A stretch of DNA of 64,000 bases, from positions 45,575,523-45,639,522 of the forward strand of contig OX359273.1 of the NCBI GenBank assembly GCA_947179155.2, given 5' to 3'. The notes beneath the pieces were generated by a model. The model made no database searches, was not told the DNA's origin, and saw only the letters and a program-made list of their open reading frames with translations. Position 1 is the first letter of the stretch, and every line of letters starts with the position of its first letter. This document shows, one piece after another, positions 23,975 to 36,700 of the stretch. This DNA comes from Hedera helix. Its lineage: Eukaryota; Streptophyta; Magnoliopsida; Apiales; Araliaceae. The position numbers and the translations under genes were made by a program.

Positions 23975-26900
23975 TGTAATGTCCTAGAATTTTCACATCT
24001 TTATTAATTAAATTATTAATTTAATTTCCAACGAGTTAGTTTTATGAGATTATTTAAATCTTTTTATGTGATTAATTAATTATGTGATTAAATAATTATG
24101 TAATTAATTACTAAAATTAATTAAAGGAGGTCACTAATATGTTATTAAATTAGTGAACAAACCCTAAAGTTTTAATATCAAAATAATTGATAAGTTTCCT
24201 ATTAATTAAATATTCAATTAAATTGAATATAATGAGTGAATTAAATATAATAAATTAATTAATATGATTATTAATTAATGCAAATAATGTGAAATATTAA
24301 TAATAATATTTATTAGTCCATTTAGTAATTTAATACTTATGGGTTAGAATATTTAATTATTTATTCAATCTAATTATTTATTTAATCATGGATTGAATAA
24401 TTAATGTGTAAATTATTAAATTAGCCCAACATGGGTCAATTAGTAGCCCAAGTGGAGAATAATAAAATTTGACAATTTAGTAGCCCAAACAATTTAATAG
24501 AAGCCCAATTGGTATTTTAAATTAAAGCCCAATGATTGGCCCACTTGGAAAAATAATTAAATAACTATTAATTATTTAAAAAAGTGGAAAGTGACTCTCA
24601 ATTTGGGACAAGTAGATGATCAGCCGACCATGTGCTTGGGAGGAGAGAGAAAATGAGTTTTTTTTTTTTTTTTTCTTTTATTTTTCATTTAATTAATATT
24701 AGGTTGCTTGTTTTGATTTTTGGGAAAGTCTTTTCCCACAAAATCCTCACCAACTAAGTATGGACTAGCTTTCTTGTGTAAGCTTCATTGCTATCTCATG
24801 ATGGTAATTTTGATAGATATATATTTTATATATATCCAAATTGTAAGTATACTTACAATTTTGGAGCTTAAGTGAGTCATTTCTTCTTCTTCCATTTTCC
24901 AAGCTAGAGAGAGTTTGAGAGCAAAATATTTTGAGAGAGAGCAAGAGAAGGAGAAGGAGTGCTAAGCTAGTGCATGTCATCTTCTTTCATCACCTACTTT
25001 GGAAGAAAAAGAAAGATAGCCATTAAATCAAGGTAATGGTTATTCTAAATCTAAGTTTTATTTTTAAATTAAATAATCATCATGCTTGTATAAACATATT
25101 AATATAGTTATTAATGTGTAGAGGTAATATTTATGCCATGCTTGAGTTTAATATGTTTGATTTGTATTTTGGTATATTTATATGCTAAAATATGTATTTA
25201 ATAGTGTATAATCAAGTCTTGAAATATATGACCAAAAATATTTTTGTAAAACTTAGATTTGATGTTCTAATATTATAGAACATTAAATCATGAGAAAAAC
25301 AAAGTTTGAATCACTCAAAATGGAGTTATACACAAAAAGTTATGATTTATAGTAGTTTATGTGATGTAAAAATTTTTATAAAAAAATATGTTATTAAATC
25401 ATGAAAAATTAATTTTTTCATGTTATAAATTAATATAAGGTGATTGGCAATTTTTTTGGATTTTTATTGTGAAGTTAAAGATTTATTGAAGGTATAATTT
25501 TTGTTAAAAATGTACTGTTCACAATCTGCCGGAAATAAAATAAAAAAAAAAAAAAGCATTGTCCGCGCAATGCGCGCGTGCCACTGTTCACCGACGAAGC
25601 GGAGCCAAACGACGTCGTTTGGCGACAGCGGAAATATTACTCCGCGCGTTATGCGCGGAAGCCGTTTCCGACCTTTCCAAAACGGCGCCGTTTTTAGTCC
25701 GAAAATATTTACACACGCGCCATGCGCGGTAGAAATTTTTCTGGCGAAATTACGCTTATGCCCCTCCGTGTTTTTCTTGCCGAAATTACTTTTCTGCCCT
25801 CGGATCAGTTTTCAACTTAATTACAGAATTGCCATCGGTCCGGTTTTTCAACTTATTTACGAAAATGCCATTCGGGTAAATTTAAATTAATTTAAATATT
25901 TGAAAATTAATTTAAAATTATAACAAAAATAATAATAATACAAAATAATATTGGAGAGGTTATTTTTCAGTAAGTTTAATATTTAAATATTAATCTAGTT
26001 AGCTAAACCATGGTTAAGTTAAATAAATTATTATTATTTATTATTTAAAATACTAATAATAAATAAAGGTAATAAATTAGCAATTATTATTTAATTCCTA
26101 TTAAATAATAAGTAAAGAGAGATAAAATTTATAAATTAATTATTTATTATTTAAATATTATTAAATAATAAATAAGGATAATTAAGTAATTAATTATTAT
26201 TTATTTAGTATTAAATAACGATTAATGGAAACTAAGTTATTAGATTAATAATTTATTATTTAATTTAAATAATAAATAAGAATGAATTGATTATTATTTA
26301 ACCTTAAATAATAATTAAAATTAATTAAGTAATTAATTATTATTTAATTGACATTAAATAATAATTAAAGAGGATTAAAATTAGTAAACTATTATTTAAT
26401 TTCCTTAAATTAAATAATAAGTAAGGGTAATTACTTAGTTAATTATTGGTTGATTAATATTAAATTAAAGAAGGTTAAAATTAAGTCAATAATTATTTAT
26501 TATTTAATTATAATTAAATAATAATTAAGTACAATTAGTTATTATTTATTTTAAATAATAACTAGAGTTAATTAATTAATTTCTATTTAATCAAGATTAA
26601 ATAGTAATTAAAAAGATATTGAGTTAATAAAATAAATTGAATTTAATTAAACAATTATAATAAGTTGTTTAAAGGTTTAATAAGTGTCCAACACTTAAGA
26701 AAAATATTTTCTAACTTATTAAATTATTAACCTAAGATGATTAAGGGTTTATAAGGTTAATAATATTGTTTTGACTAATGTAAATTATGTGTTAGTACTT
26801 ATATGTGGTAAATAAGTTCATTGTTAAGCGTATAGTTATGCAAATACGCCGTACTAATTATTAGACCGACTTTATTAAATGTTAGGTCTTTCAAAGCAAG

Positions 26901-27900
26901 TTAGTTAAAGCTAGACAATTATTGTAGCTGAGCAGACAGGCAAGTTCTCTAACCCTACTCAATTATTATCGTTGAACAAGTTTCCATACTTGTATTTATT
27001 GTTAAAGCTTGAAGTGGTTTAATTATTTAAAATTATTCCACATCCATATTGTTTATAAAATCGCACTTAGTGCATTTGAAGCTTGTTAGTTCTTGATTCA
27101 TGAACTGTATTAAAAATGTCTGAAGCTAATAGTTCAGCTAGACATTGCGTTTCTAAATTCAATAACTTGAATACTTTTAAAAGCTTATCCAAACCATTGT
27201 TGGGTGCGGATTTTCTTATATTAAGTCTGAGAATTGAACAACCCTAAATTAGGGGATTTTGTGTCGGGAAACCGACTTTGGGCGCCAGTGACTAAATGTA
27301 ATGCATATACAGCGGGTTGAATAGGCTGATCCCCTTGAAAACCAAACAACTCAAAGGGTCAGAGGAAACTCTATTATACCCTAGTTAGTTCAGGGTCCTT
27401 AGAGACCACTCAGCATTTTAAGATTCAAATATTCTGTTTATTAAAATTTGAATCCTGTTTCATTCACAATTGTTATATCTATTGTTGAACCATTGATGAT
27501 CTTTCCCATTCATTCATGATATATTAAATCTATATGATTGTTATAAACTTGCTGAGCAAACTAGTTGCTCATTCTTGCTATATCATGAACCATTTTTCAG
27601 ATAATCCTGATTGCTCCAGGAAGGATAAGGGAAAAGGAAAGGCCAAAGCTTAAGTAGCTTATGCATGCTAGTTAGATCTTTATTTATGTATTTACGGTTG
27701 TTAAACCTTTTGTAATTCCTTATGATAGGAACTGTTTTTATGTTAAGGTTGATAGACCCTGGTATTGTAACCTTTTGAAGGGAACCAATATGTATTATTC
27801 CGCGATATTTAAATGCAATGTATGTATTTAATTGTTAGTAATGTGTTGAATAGTGAGAACCAAACTCGAGGTTATGGAACCCGGATTTGGGGTCGTCACA
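23975..27900 (+). mobile_element. second LTR (3' LTR of the complete unit)
   Basis: This copy of the LTR at 14048-17951 is 22 bp longer. The differences seen are: T at 24554 for C at 14627; a T-tract that is 3 bp longer near 24657-24675; a 19-bp insertion that forms a perfect 22-bp palindrome at 24839-24860; and one A/T change in the poly-A at about 25541. No other difference was noticed over 3.9 kb, so the duplication is young. It is not followed by host flank but by a second primer-binding site and internal region. Confidence 0.92.
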
Positions 27901-29659
27901 GGTTGGTATCAGAGCCGTAGGTTAGAAACGTTAGGATTTGCGAAACCTAAGTTATAACCTTAGTATTAAACTCATATCGAGTGCGTTAGGGGATGAATCG
28001 CGGAGATTCATCATGTTGTGTATTTTGGAGATGGATTGAGAAAATCCATCGAGCCGAGATGTACATGATAAAATATCATTTCATTTCATCAATGAATATA
28101 TTTTATTGCTGTACTAACGTGTGTTATTGTTTTATGATATAGGATGGCAGAGATCGGACAGTCGAGTCGCATTGCTGAGGAGGACTATATTGATATCCAT
28201 ATGGATACTGCACAGCCGCTGGTGGCTGCACCCGTAGAGGAGCCAGAGTCAGATCCTGAGGAGGGGGATCGAGTGGAGCCCGTCTGGGGCGGAGTCATGA
28301 GGCCTTACAGTGAGGATGAGGCAGAGTCAGAGGAGTCTGAGGAGGAGGAGTCAGCTGATGGCATGGGCACCACTGCCGCTGACATCATAGAGGGACTGAC
28401 CGATAGGAACGAGGGGCTGGAGGCAAGGGTCCAGCATCTAGAGGAGCAGAATCTGACCCACCAGCACATGGAGGATCAGTATAGGGATGCGGCTTACCAG
28501 TTCTCTGGCGAGAACACAGAGCTGAAGGAGAGGATAGTAGGACTGGAGGATCAGGTACAGGAGTACGAGGATTCGGTGGAGCACTTTGCAGTGCTGACAC
28601 ATCAGCTGGTAGATCAGGATGTGGAGCTGCAGGCTAAGTTAGCAGTAGCTGAGACTAGGTTAGCCGAGGCTGAGCTGAAGGTTCAGGCAGAGAAGGCCGC
28701 CATCCATGCACACTGGCAGGAGGCGATAGAGGACCGTATTGAGATGGAGAGACAGCGGGATGCCGCTTATGGACAGATAATTGAGCTAGAGGAGGAGGTC
28801 CGCGAGAAGCGGGTGAGGACGGATAGACTTAGCTACGTCTACCGATCTTCATATGGTAGGCTTCAGAGCAGGGTGCACTACTACCCAGCTGAGGAGGGCC
28901 AGTCTATGCACACCATCAGCAGGAGTGTGGTGATGGCCATCGGGGATGAGGAGTATGACGACGCGATCCGTAGGGGGATGCGCATTCAGTAGTAGTAGTA
29001 GTTGTTTTCTAATTTCGTATGTAAATAGATGCAGTAAAACCCAACTTTTGTTTTATTAGAGGGTTAATATGTCACTAAATCCCAACTCTAGGAAGTTGTA
29101 GGATATGTCAGATCCCATCTTTTGTAGCTTCTCTGGGATAGAAGCATTTATAGCAGTATGCTTTTGATGTAAAGTGCTACGCACTACTGTTTTAGCATAT
29201 AAATATAAATGCAGTCAAATTTATGTTATATGCGTGTTGAAATAATTACTTGTATGTTAGCTAAACATTGCCTAAGATACAAAATAATGAAATGAAAAAG
29301 ATGTAATAAGTATAATAATGTAAATTTTTGTTTATAACAGAAAATGCCGCCACGTAGACAACCACCAAGGAACCAGGGGGTAGAGGAATCAGTTAACAAT
29401 GACGAGGGGGGACACAACGTAGACCCTATGCAAAACTTCGTCGACATGCTAGCTGAGGCAATGCAACACAGACACCCTGTTGTAGCAAATCCACCACCAC
29501 CACCACCAACTCAGTTGGCAAATTTCAAAGATTTTAAAGCGGTGGGACCGCCAGAGTTTAGGGGAACGTCGGACCCGATAGAGGCCCAGTCTTGGATAAA
29601 GGAGATAGAGAAGGCGTTTGTTATCGCAAGAGTAGCTGAGGAGCAAAAGACAGTTTTTG
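27901..29659 (+). mobile_element. second, truncated internal region of the gypsy element
   Basis: It copies 17952-19710 at a constant offset of 9949 bp. It holds a primer-binding site (27904-27916), the complete coiled-coil ORF (28144-28992), the spacer, and the first 316 bp of gag (from 29344). Homology stops abruptly after CAGTTTTTG at 29659, and unrelated DNA follows. The unit is therefore LTR - internal - LTR - partial internal. Confidence 0.92.
28144..28992 (+). CDS. extra coiled-coil ORF, second copy (282 aa)
   Basis: The predicted protein is identical to that of the ORF at 18195-19043, with the same acidic head, coiled-coil middle and basic tail. The TACTAAC (28112-28118) and acceptor-like AG before the ATG are kept too. 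Since the duplication is recent, identity here does not by itself show selection. Confidence 0.78.
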   Translation: MAEIGQSSRIAEEDYIDIHMDTAQPLVAAPVEEPESDPEEGDRVEPVWGGVMRPYSEDEAESEESEEEESADGMGTTAADIIEGLTDRNEGLEARVQHLEEQNLTHQHMEDQYRDAAYQFSGENTELKERIVGLEDQVQEYEDSVEHFAVLTHQLVDQDVELQAKLAVAETRLAEAELKVQAEKAAIHAHWQEAIEDRIEMERQRDAAYGQIIELEEEVREKRVRTDRLSYVYRSSYGRLQSRVHYYPAEEGQSMHTISRSVVMAIGDEEYDDAIRRGMRIQ

Positions 29660-29700
29660 AGTGTGCTAAAGTCATATTGAGTATTTGTGAAGATCTGTAA
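29344..29700 (+). pseudogene. gag fragment, truncated at an abrupt junction
   Basis: The first 105 codons match the gag at 19395. After 29659 the frame runs into foreign sequence for 13 codons and stops. The capsid core, zinc knuckles, protease and all of pol are missing. Confidence 0.9.
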
Positions 29701-31346
29701 GTGTACGAGTACTGACCAAGTAAGCCTTTTTTCTAAAAGTTATATAAGTAACCACACACATCACACGGTGTTTATAAATCTTCCTTTAAAAGATTCATTT
29801 TGAAAAGTTTCATTTGGAATATTTATTTTGAAATATTATTTTCTTCAAAAACTATATTGAAGTATTCAACTTTATTCTATTAAATAACTTTTGATAATTT
29901 TATACAAATTGATATACATTATAAAATTATATATGGTAATTACTAATTAAATTATAAAAATATAGGTTGATCAACTTTATATTCAGTCACGTGTTAAGGT
30001 GAGTGATGTCATCTTTTTCATCTTCCATTATTCAAACTTACTACGGTAAGTGATTATCTTTATTTGATTCTCGAAAATAATATCGTTTATTTTTTACTCG
30101 TAAGATGTATCATTTATTTCTATGTATTAATTTGTGATAATAACCTGACTACGCGGACTACAGCATATTTGGTGAATAACCTTTCGTATTCATTCCTTAT
30201 TAATTTGTGAGAATAACCTGACTACGCAGACTACCGCATATTTGGTGAATAACCTTTCGTATTCATTCCTTATTAATCTCTGAGAATAACCTGACTACGC
30301 GGATTACCGCATGTTTGGTGAATTACTCTTCATATTCATTTCTTATTTGTCTCTTTTTGGTAAAATTTTCTGAAATGATTACATATTATTTAATAGTTTG
30401 TGTTTCATCTAATACCAGTTTAATTGCATCGTCCTATTTTTTAAAATCTTTTTATTGAACCTTAACCGTTATTCTGAACTGTGAATATTGAATATCATTA
30501 TTGAATTTTAGTCCACATTGTGTTGACAATTTGAACATTATTTGAATCTGCACAAAGAAAAATTATAAATTTCGATATTTATTGATCATACTGTTTCTTC
30601 TAATTCATCATTTATATCACTGTTGTTATTCTAATTATCAAGAATAATGTTGTTATGAATATCTGTGGCCTGATGCACAGATGATAGGACAAATGCGATA
30701 TAATTATTATATTTTTTAGGGCACGTGGTGAATGCTCTTTTTGACCTGAGGCAAATATGAACTATTGTTGGTAAGATTATGACTAAAGACTGGAGACTGG
30801 TATAATTATTACCGTTAGTGTTATATTTGAATATCTTTGGGCCGTAGTACAAAGATGAACTGTTAACTTGCATGATTATGATCAGAAACTATGAATTTAT
30901 ATTATCACGACTAGTGGAGTTTAAAATGGTAAAAGCTGGTGATATTTTCTTAAAAAGAGAATCGAGTAGACATCATAGTCTACATAATTCTTCTAATGGA
31001 TTGCTTATTCCACTGTTATTATTGATTTAAAAGCTAACGATAATTTACTCATTGTTATCTTAGTCATGATATTTCTTACTGGGCTATTTGAGCTCACATT
31101 TTATTTTGTTTCATTGTTTTTCAGAAAATGAGAGAATAGTTGGGTCAAGCAAGGGAATGAAGTGACGGTCCGAGAAATAGCTATTGTAGTATTCACATGT
31201 TGTTTATAGTGTAGCAACAATAGTGAAGACTTAGTTGTGTATTATTGAGTTATGTATTTTTGTTCTATGTACTGTTTGTATTAGAAATCGTGTATTTTAT
31301 TACGACTCAAATTGGACTACGTAGGCCTATATTTTGGGATGTCACA
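29658..31346 (+). mobile_element. LTR-like segment of a different retrotransposon (possible solo or partial LTR)
   Basis: This block starts TGAGTGTGCT at the truncation point and ends GGGATGTCACA, so it has TG...CA ends like the LTR upstream (which ends GGTCGTCACA). It has no primer-binding site, polypurine tract or ORF. It contains a 3 x 73-bp tandem repeat (30127-30345). The flanks are GTTTT and ATTTT, a weak and imperfect target duplication. A solo LTR is possible, but gag does not resume on the right, so a deletion or rearrangement must also have occurred. The family is not identified. Confidence 0.4.
30127..30345 (+). repeat. tandem repeat, 3 units of 73 bp
   Basis: Three consecutive units start at 30127, 30200 and 30273. 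Each contains AATAACCTGACTACGC, then GACTAC(A/C)GCAT, TTTGGTGAATAAC and TATTCATTCCTTAT. Unit 3 is the most diverged. The exact 73-bp period shows tandem duplication. Confidence 0.9.
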
Positions 31347-32084
31347 ATTTTTTTATTCAACCAACTATATAATTAAAGTTTCAAATTTGGTTTAGTTTCA
31401 CCAAATTTTTATTCAATTTTTTTTATTAATATTAACACAAGTACTACCCAATTTAAAAATATTATTATTTCTAATAGGTTTATGAAAAAAGGAATATCTT
31501 TTTATTTCATATTCAAATTAGTATAAATACTGTTCAAATTTATAACTACTATACAAATTTTGTAAAGTAAAACGTAAATTCTAAGGGAATTTTTATTTTA
31601 CCAATTTTATTATAAAAATTTATCATAATTTTATGTGATTAATTAAGATAATAAAACACATTATACTATGTCGTAATACATGTAGAATTAGTTAAATTTT
31701 TATAACATATTCATTATTAACTACTTGTCATAATTGAATAAAAACTTATTGAAACTTTAATGTCATACTTTTATTTAAATTATAATTTCAAGCAAATTTT
31801 GTCGGTATAAATACTAATATAGATTTTGACTACAGACTTAAAGATAATTAAAATAATTATTTTTTATAATCATAACTAAAAAATATGTACTTCATTTAAA
31901 TATGTAGTTTAATAATTGATCGAATAACTTATAATATATAATTCAAATATTTACTATATAAATATATATTTAATAATTTAGTAATTACAATTATCTTATC
32001 AAAATTTTAATTAAATGTTTATATTTAATAATATAATAAACCACTATCCATGTTGCCCGTGCTTCATATGAGTTTGGTGAGCAT

Positions 32085-32460
32085 GTTTATACTATAATTA
32101 AATAAACAAATTGGTTAATCATTCTCTTATTTTTTTCCCTTATATCTTTGACTTTCATCTTCATTTTACTTTTTCAACATTAAGTCAATATTTATTATTT
32201 ACTGATTCAAATCACAAATTGAAATTACTATCATAATTTTATTAAAAAAATAATAATTAGTAGTATAGACTTATGAAAAAACAATCAAATCTACTTACAG
32301 TCTGTAGTTAATCTATCTATATTATAATTCAATAGATAATTTAGTTCGTTATTTTTGTTATGGGTTTCACATTTGACTTTTTATATGTTAAGTAAATTTG
32401 TATTATTTATTTATTCAAATCATAAATTATAATTAACACTGATGCAACTTTATTAACGTA
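32085..32460 (+). repeat. AT-rich repeat, two copies (family also at 13.3-13.8 kb)
   Basis: Units begin near 32090 and 32325 (period about 235 bp). They share CTATAATTAAATAAA-like and ATAGATAATTTAGTT blocks, TTTGACTTT and a following TATTATTTA with the units at 13340-13810, in the same orientation. A GTTGCCCGTGCTTCAT stretch (32052-32067) precedes the first unit. Confidence 0.5.
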
Positions 32461-32546
32461 ACTCTATAAGGATACAAGAATTAATAGTATATTTTTTATT
32501 TATAAATATATAGTTATCTTATCTAATATTAATTCGTTATTTTCAT

Positions 32547-32548
<2 letters not shown>

Positions 32549-32626
<78 letters not shown>
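32549..32626. repeat. compound microsatellite (AT)n(AG)n
   Basis: An uninterrupted AT run of about 38 bp passes into an AG run of about 40 bp. Confidence 0.98.
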
Positions 32627-32628
<2 letters not shown>

Positions 32629-33337
32629 ATGCAAGTCTAAGATTAATTATATCACTACTTTGATAATATAACTTGAAATTGTTAAAATATAAGTATAATT
32701 ACAATTTCAAGTATAAGTAATATTTTATTATATTTAAATAATATAATATTAAAATAAAATTATTTTATTATGAAATTTTTTCTTACCATATATATATTAT
32801 ATATATATATATATATATTATACATATATATTTTAGGCAAGACTTGGGCAACCTCAAATCTCACTGGTTGATAAAAATATAAACCCAAGCACATTTTAAT
32901 TCAATAAAATTGTTCTAAATTACTCATTTTGTTGTCAAAAGAATGTCTTAAATATATTTTTTATATAAATTAAAATAGAGGGAAGATAGTAAAAAATTTT
33001 TAAATTTATTATTAATAATCCAAAAAATTACGTAAAATAAATTTTTTTTAATACCAATAAACTTTTTAAAAAACATATTTACCTTCTATTTTGTGTAATT
33101 ATTATTATTATTGTTTTGAGGTCTGAGGGATTAATTAGATTTGGACGGGCTCGGTTAGGCGACCCAAGTTGTACCCATAGTCTTAGTGCTCCTACAAAGC
33201 TTATGTAATCGTGTCCGTTCATTTCAAGCATTTGATTTCCTGACAAGTGTCCAAACACCGTACACACCTCATTCCTGAATGCACTCGCTATAGAAACGCC
33301 TGCATAGAACGATATTATATTAACCTTTGATTAATCC

Positions 33338-33373
33338 TACGTGGCGGGGTGAGTGTTCAGATCTCACACGTGG
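33338..33373 (+). promoter_or_regulatory. two ABRE/G-box-like motifs upstream of KDM5
   Basis: TACGTGGC at 33338-33345 and ACACGTGG at 33366-33373 carry the ACGTG core bound by plant bZIP factors in abscisic-acid responses. They lie about 370-400 bp before the KDM5 start codon, spaced 28 bp. Function is inferred from sequence. Confidence 0.45.
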
Positions 33374-33742
33374 AAACATACGCCTGCATACTGCGAAGGA
33401 GATAAGAAAGAAGAAAAGACGATGACGACGAAAACTAAATCCACATAATGAAGCACTTTCGTAATTATTCCAATTATTAGACCCCGATATGAAGTCAATT
33501 TTTTTCCGCAAACCTAAACGAACTGCCGGCTAACGATCATCTCTCACTGGTACACACTATTATCTCACTCAACAAACAATAGATATAGCGAGAGAAAGTT
33601 ATACTAAATTCAACGGGAAGAAGAAGGTTACACTTTCTCGAGGTTAGTTTGGAACGCTCTAATCATTCATAGTTGAGATTTGTTGCTTATATATATATAT
33701 ATACACATGTAGTTGTTGATTAGTTATACGATTTGAAGTTTA

Positions 33743-36700
33743 ATGGGGAAAGGAAGACCTAGGTCTGTAGAGAAAGGGGGATTAGGGCAAAGTTCAAGTG
33801 TAATTTTATCTGGTTCATTGAGTATACCATCTGGGCCAGTGTATTATCCAACTGAAGAGGAATTTAAGGATCCATTGGAATTTATTTATAAAATTAGGCC
33901 AGAAGCTGAGCAGTTTGGGATTTGTAAAATAGTTCCACCAAAGAGTTGGAAACCCCCATTTGCCCTTGATTTAGATTCATTTACGTTTCCCACCAAAACG
34001 CAAGCAATTCATAGGTTGCAAGTGCGGCCTGCATCGTGCGATTCCAAGACTTTTGAGTTAGAGTATAGTAGATTTTTGGAGGAGCACGGGGGCAAAAAGG
34101 TGAAGAAGAGGGTTGTATTTGAAGGGGAGGAATTGGATTTGTGTAGATTATTTAATGCCGTGAAGCGTTTTGGGGGTTATGACAGGGTGGTGAAGGACAA
34201 GAAGTGGGGGGAGGTATTTCGGTTTGTGAGATCTGTTAAGAAAATTTCGGAGTGCGCAAAGCATGTGTTATGTCAGTTGTATCGAGAGCATTTATATGAT
34301 TATGAAATTTATTATAGTAGGTTGAATCAAGATAGAGATAAGATTTGTAAAAGAGTAATGCATGGTGAGAGAAAATGTGAACCTCAGTTTGATTTATCAG
34401 GTTCAAAGAAAAGAGGTAAGAATCATGGGGGTGAAAGAGTTAAAGCACAGGAGGAAGAATTTGATCAAATATGTGAACAATGCAGAAGTGGGTTGCATGG
34501 GGAAGTAATGCTATTGTGTGACCGTTGTAATAAGGGCTGGCATTTATATTGTTTGTCCCCACCTTTGAAAGGGGTTCCACCTGGGAACTGGTATTGCTTA
34601 GAGTGTTTGAATTCGGAGAAGGATTGCTTTGGTTTTGTGCCCGGCAAGCAAATCTCGCTGGAAGCTTTTAGGCGTGTGGCTGATCGAGCCAAGAGAAAGT
34701 GGTTTGGTTCGGCATCTACCTCAAGGGTGCAACTGGAGAAGAAGTTTTGGGAAATAGTGGAGGGCTCAGCTGGTGAGGTTGAAGTAAAGTATGGTAGTGA
34801 CTTGGATACCTCGGCGTATGGGAGTGGGTTTCCTCGGGTTAATGAACAAAGACCTCAATCAATAGGGATTGACTTATGGGATAAATACTGTACTAGTCCA
34901 TGGAATCTCAATAACTTGCCCAAGCTACAAGGATCGATGCTTAGAGCTGTTCATCACAGTATTGCTGGAGTTATGGTACCTTGGCTCTACATTGGAATGC
35001 TCTTCTCATCATTCTGCTGGCATTTTGAAGACCACTGTTTTTATTCAATGAATTATCTCCACTGGTATGCATCTTTTTCAATTAATTTGTTGTCATAAGA
35101 TTTTTTATTTATATTCAATCGAGAGCCTAGCAATGTCCTGATTGGCCTTGCCATAAGGGTTGCTCTCTATAAACCTTTGCATGTTTTAGGGACATAGGTT
35201 GACTAATTTTTGGGTCATAATAATGTGTAGTAGTATAGTTGTTTCTCTGAATGAGCAATCATATTCAATGTTTTGTGTTTCTCTTTCTCTGTCTCTCTCA
35301 CTTTCTAGCTTTAGGTATTTCTTGTATCTAGATGTGACTTATTTCCCAATCGATATCATTTTTCTCTCATTGAAAGTCCTTCTCACTGCTTCTCATATTC
35401 TTTCAGGGGAGAACCAAAATGTTGGTATAGTGTCCCTGGTAGTGAAGCCTGTGCATTTGAGAAGGTAATATATATTTTGAATCGTGCTATCTGATTTTAT
35501 TGTTTTGATCTATGAAAACTGATCTCATTTCTGGGATATTGTGGGCTACATGCCTTATTAACAAACTGTAGAAATTGATGGCACGAGTTCAGCCAAAATT
35601 TTCGTTTGCTGGTCAAATACCTCTCCACGTAGATTGTTTACAGCCATTGCACTTTGGTTCTTTTAGGCCATTGTTATTTTTCTGGATCCAATCCAAACTG
35701 ATGGAAAATTCGATTCCTTTTATGTTTGGATGTACATGATATCTTGGATTATTGATGAATATTATTATTTGGTAAATTCTGTATTACTCCGTACATCCTA
35801 AACACGAGTACTACTTTTTTTGTTGACTTGCCCTCTAATATATTTAGCATTGAATGAAAAGCACATAGATATATTTTTTTGATAATCTTTTTTCAATATT
35901 AAACATTGCGGACTGAAATTTATTATTGAAATAAAAGTCTATAGAAGTGTGTCATATGCAAACACCTTAATTATTGAAAGAATTCAACAAGAAAAAATAG
36001 TACTCTTATTTTAGGACCGAGGAAGTATTATTTTGTTGGAGTAAAAACCCAAACTTCGGGTTGCCAATTAGATTGATCCGAGTTTGTCAGAGTTAAAGTT
36101 ATAATTGGACTTAGCTGGAGTAAATATCAGAGCAGATGAGCTCAGCTAGGGTTAGATTGGCTTGTTCTACTCTTTTGTAATATTCTCAAATATGTCTTGA
36201 ATATCAACTGGGTAGTTACAGAATAAGATCACATCGCCCTGGCTTTGTCCCCCTTTTGGGTGATTGTTATTTCTTGTCTCCTACATTTTGGCTTGATATT
36301 CTTTTCTTCTACAATGTACTTAAACTTCTTGTTGAGTTTAATCCACTTTTATTAAAATTAACTAAAACTTCCACTAGGAACTTCTATAGCCACTTCCCAA
36401 AAGTGAATGATTAAAGTCTCAGATACTCAGACCTCCTGCACTCGGCAAGGAGCAAAACTATTAATATAACTAGGTTATATTTGCTGCTTCCCTTGCTACT
36501 ACTGCCTGAACTGCATTATTTGATTGGAACCAGGGCTATGTTTGTTTACAAAATGCATACTTGGGATTGGACTATTTGTATTAATTTAAAGTTATTTCCG
36601 ACTTTTTTATCCAATGATAAATGATTAATAGTCTTTTAAATAGTCCTTGGACTATTTTTTTTATCATTCTCAAGGCTATTTATGAGGAATTATATAATCC

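Larger units (their letters stand above)
31347..33742. other. AT-rich intergenic DNA and KDM5 promoter/leader
   Basis: No ORF with recognisable content is present. The stretch holds repeat-family copies (32085-32460), a compound microsatellite (32549-32626), further AT runs near 32800, and the promoter and 5' leader of the KDM5 gene (about 33300-33742). ABRE-like TACGTGGC (33338-33345) and ACACGTGG (33366-33373) lie about 370-400 bp before the start codon. Confidence 0.6.

Noticed and set aside
23975..27900. a second independent retrotransposon insertion
   Set aside because: It starts right after the polypurine tract of the first unit and matches the first LTR almost exactly, so it is that element's 3' LTR in a tandem unit, not a separate insertion.
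30127..30345. CRISPR-like evenly spaced repeats
   Set aside because: The units are contiguous 73-bp tandem repeats without spacers, in plant nuclear DNA.
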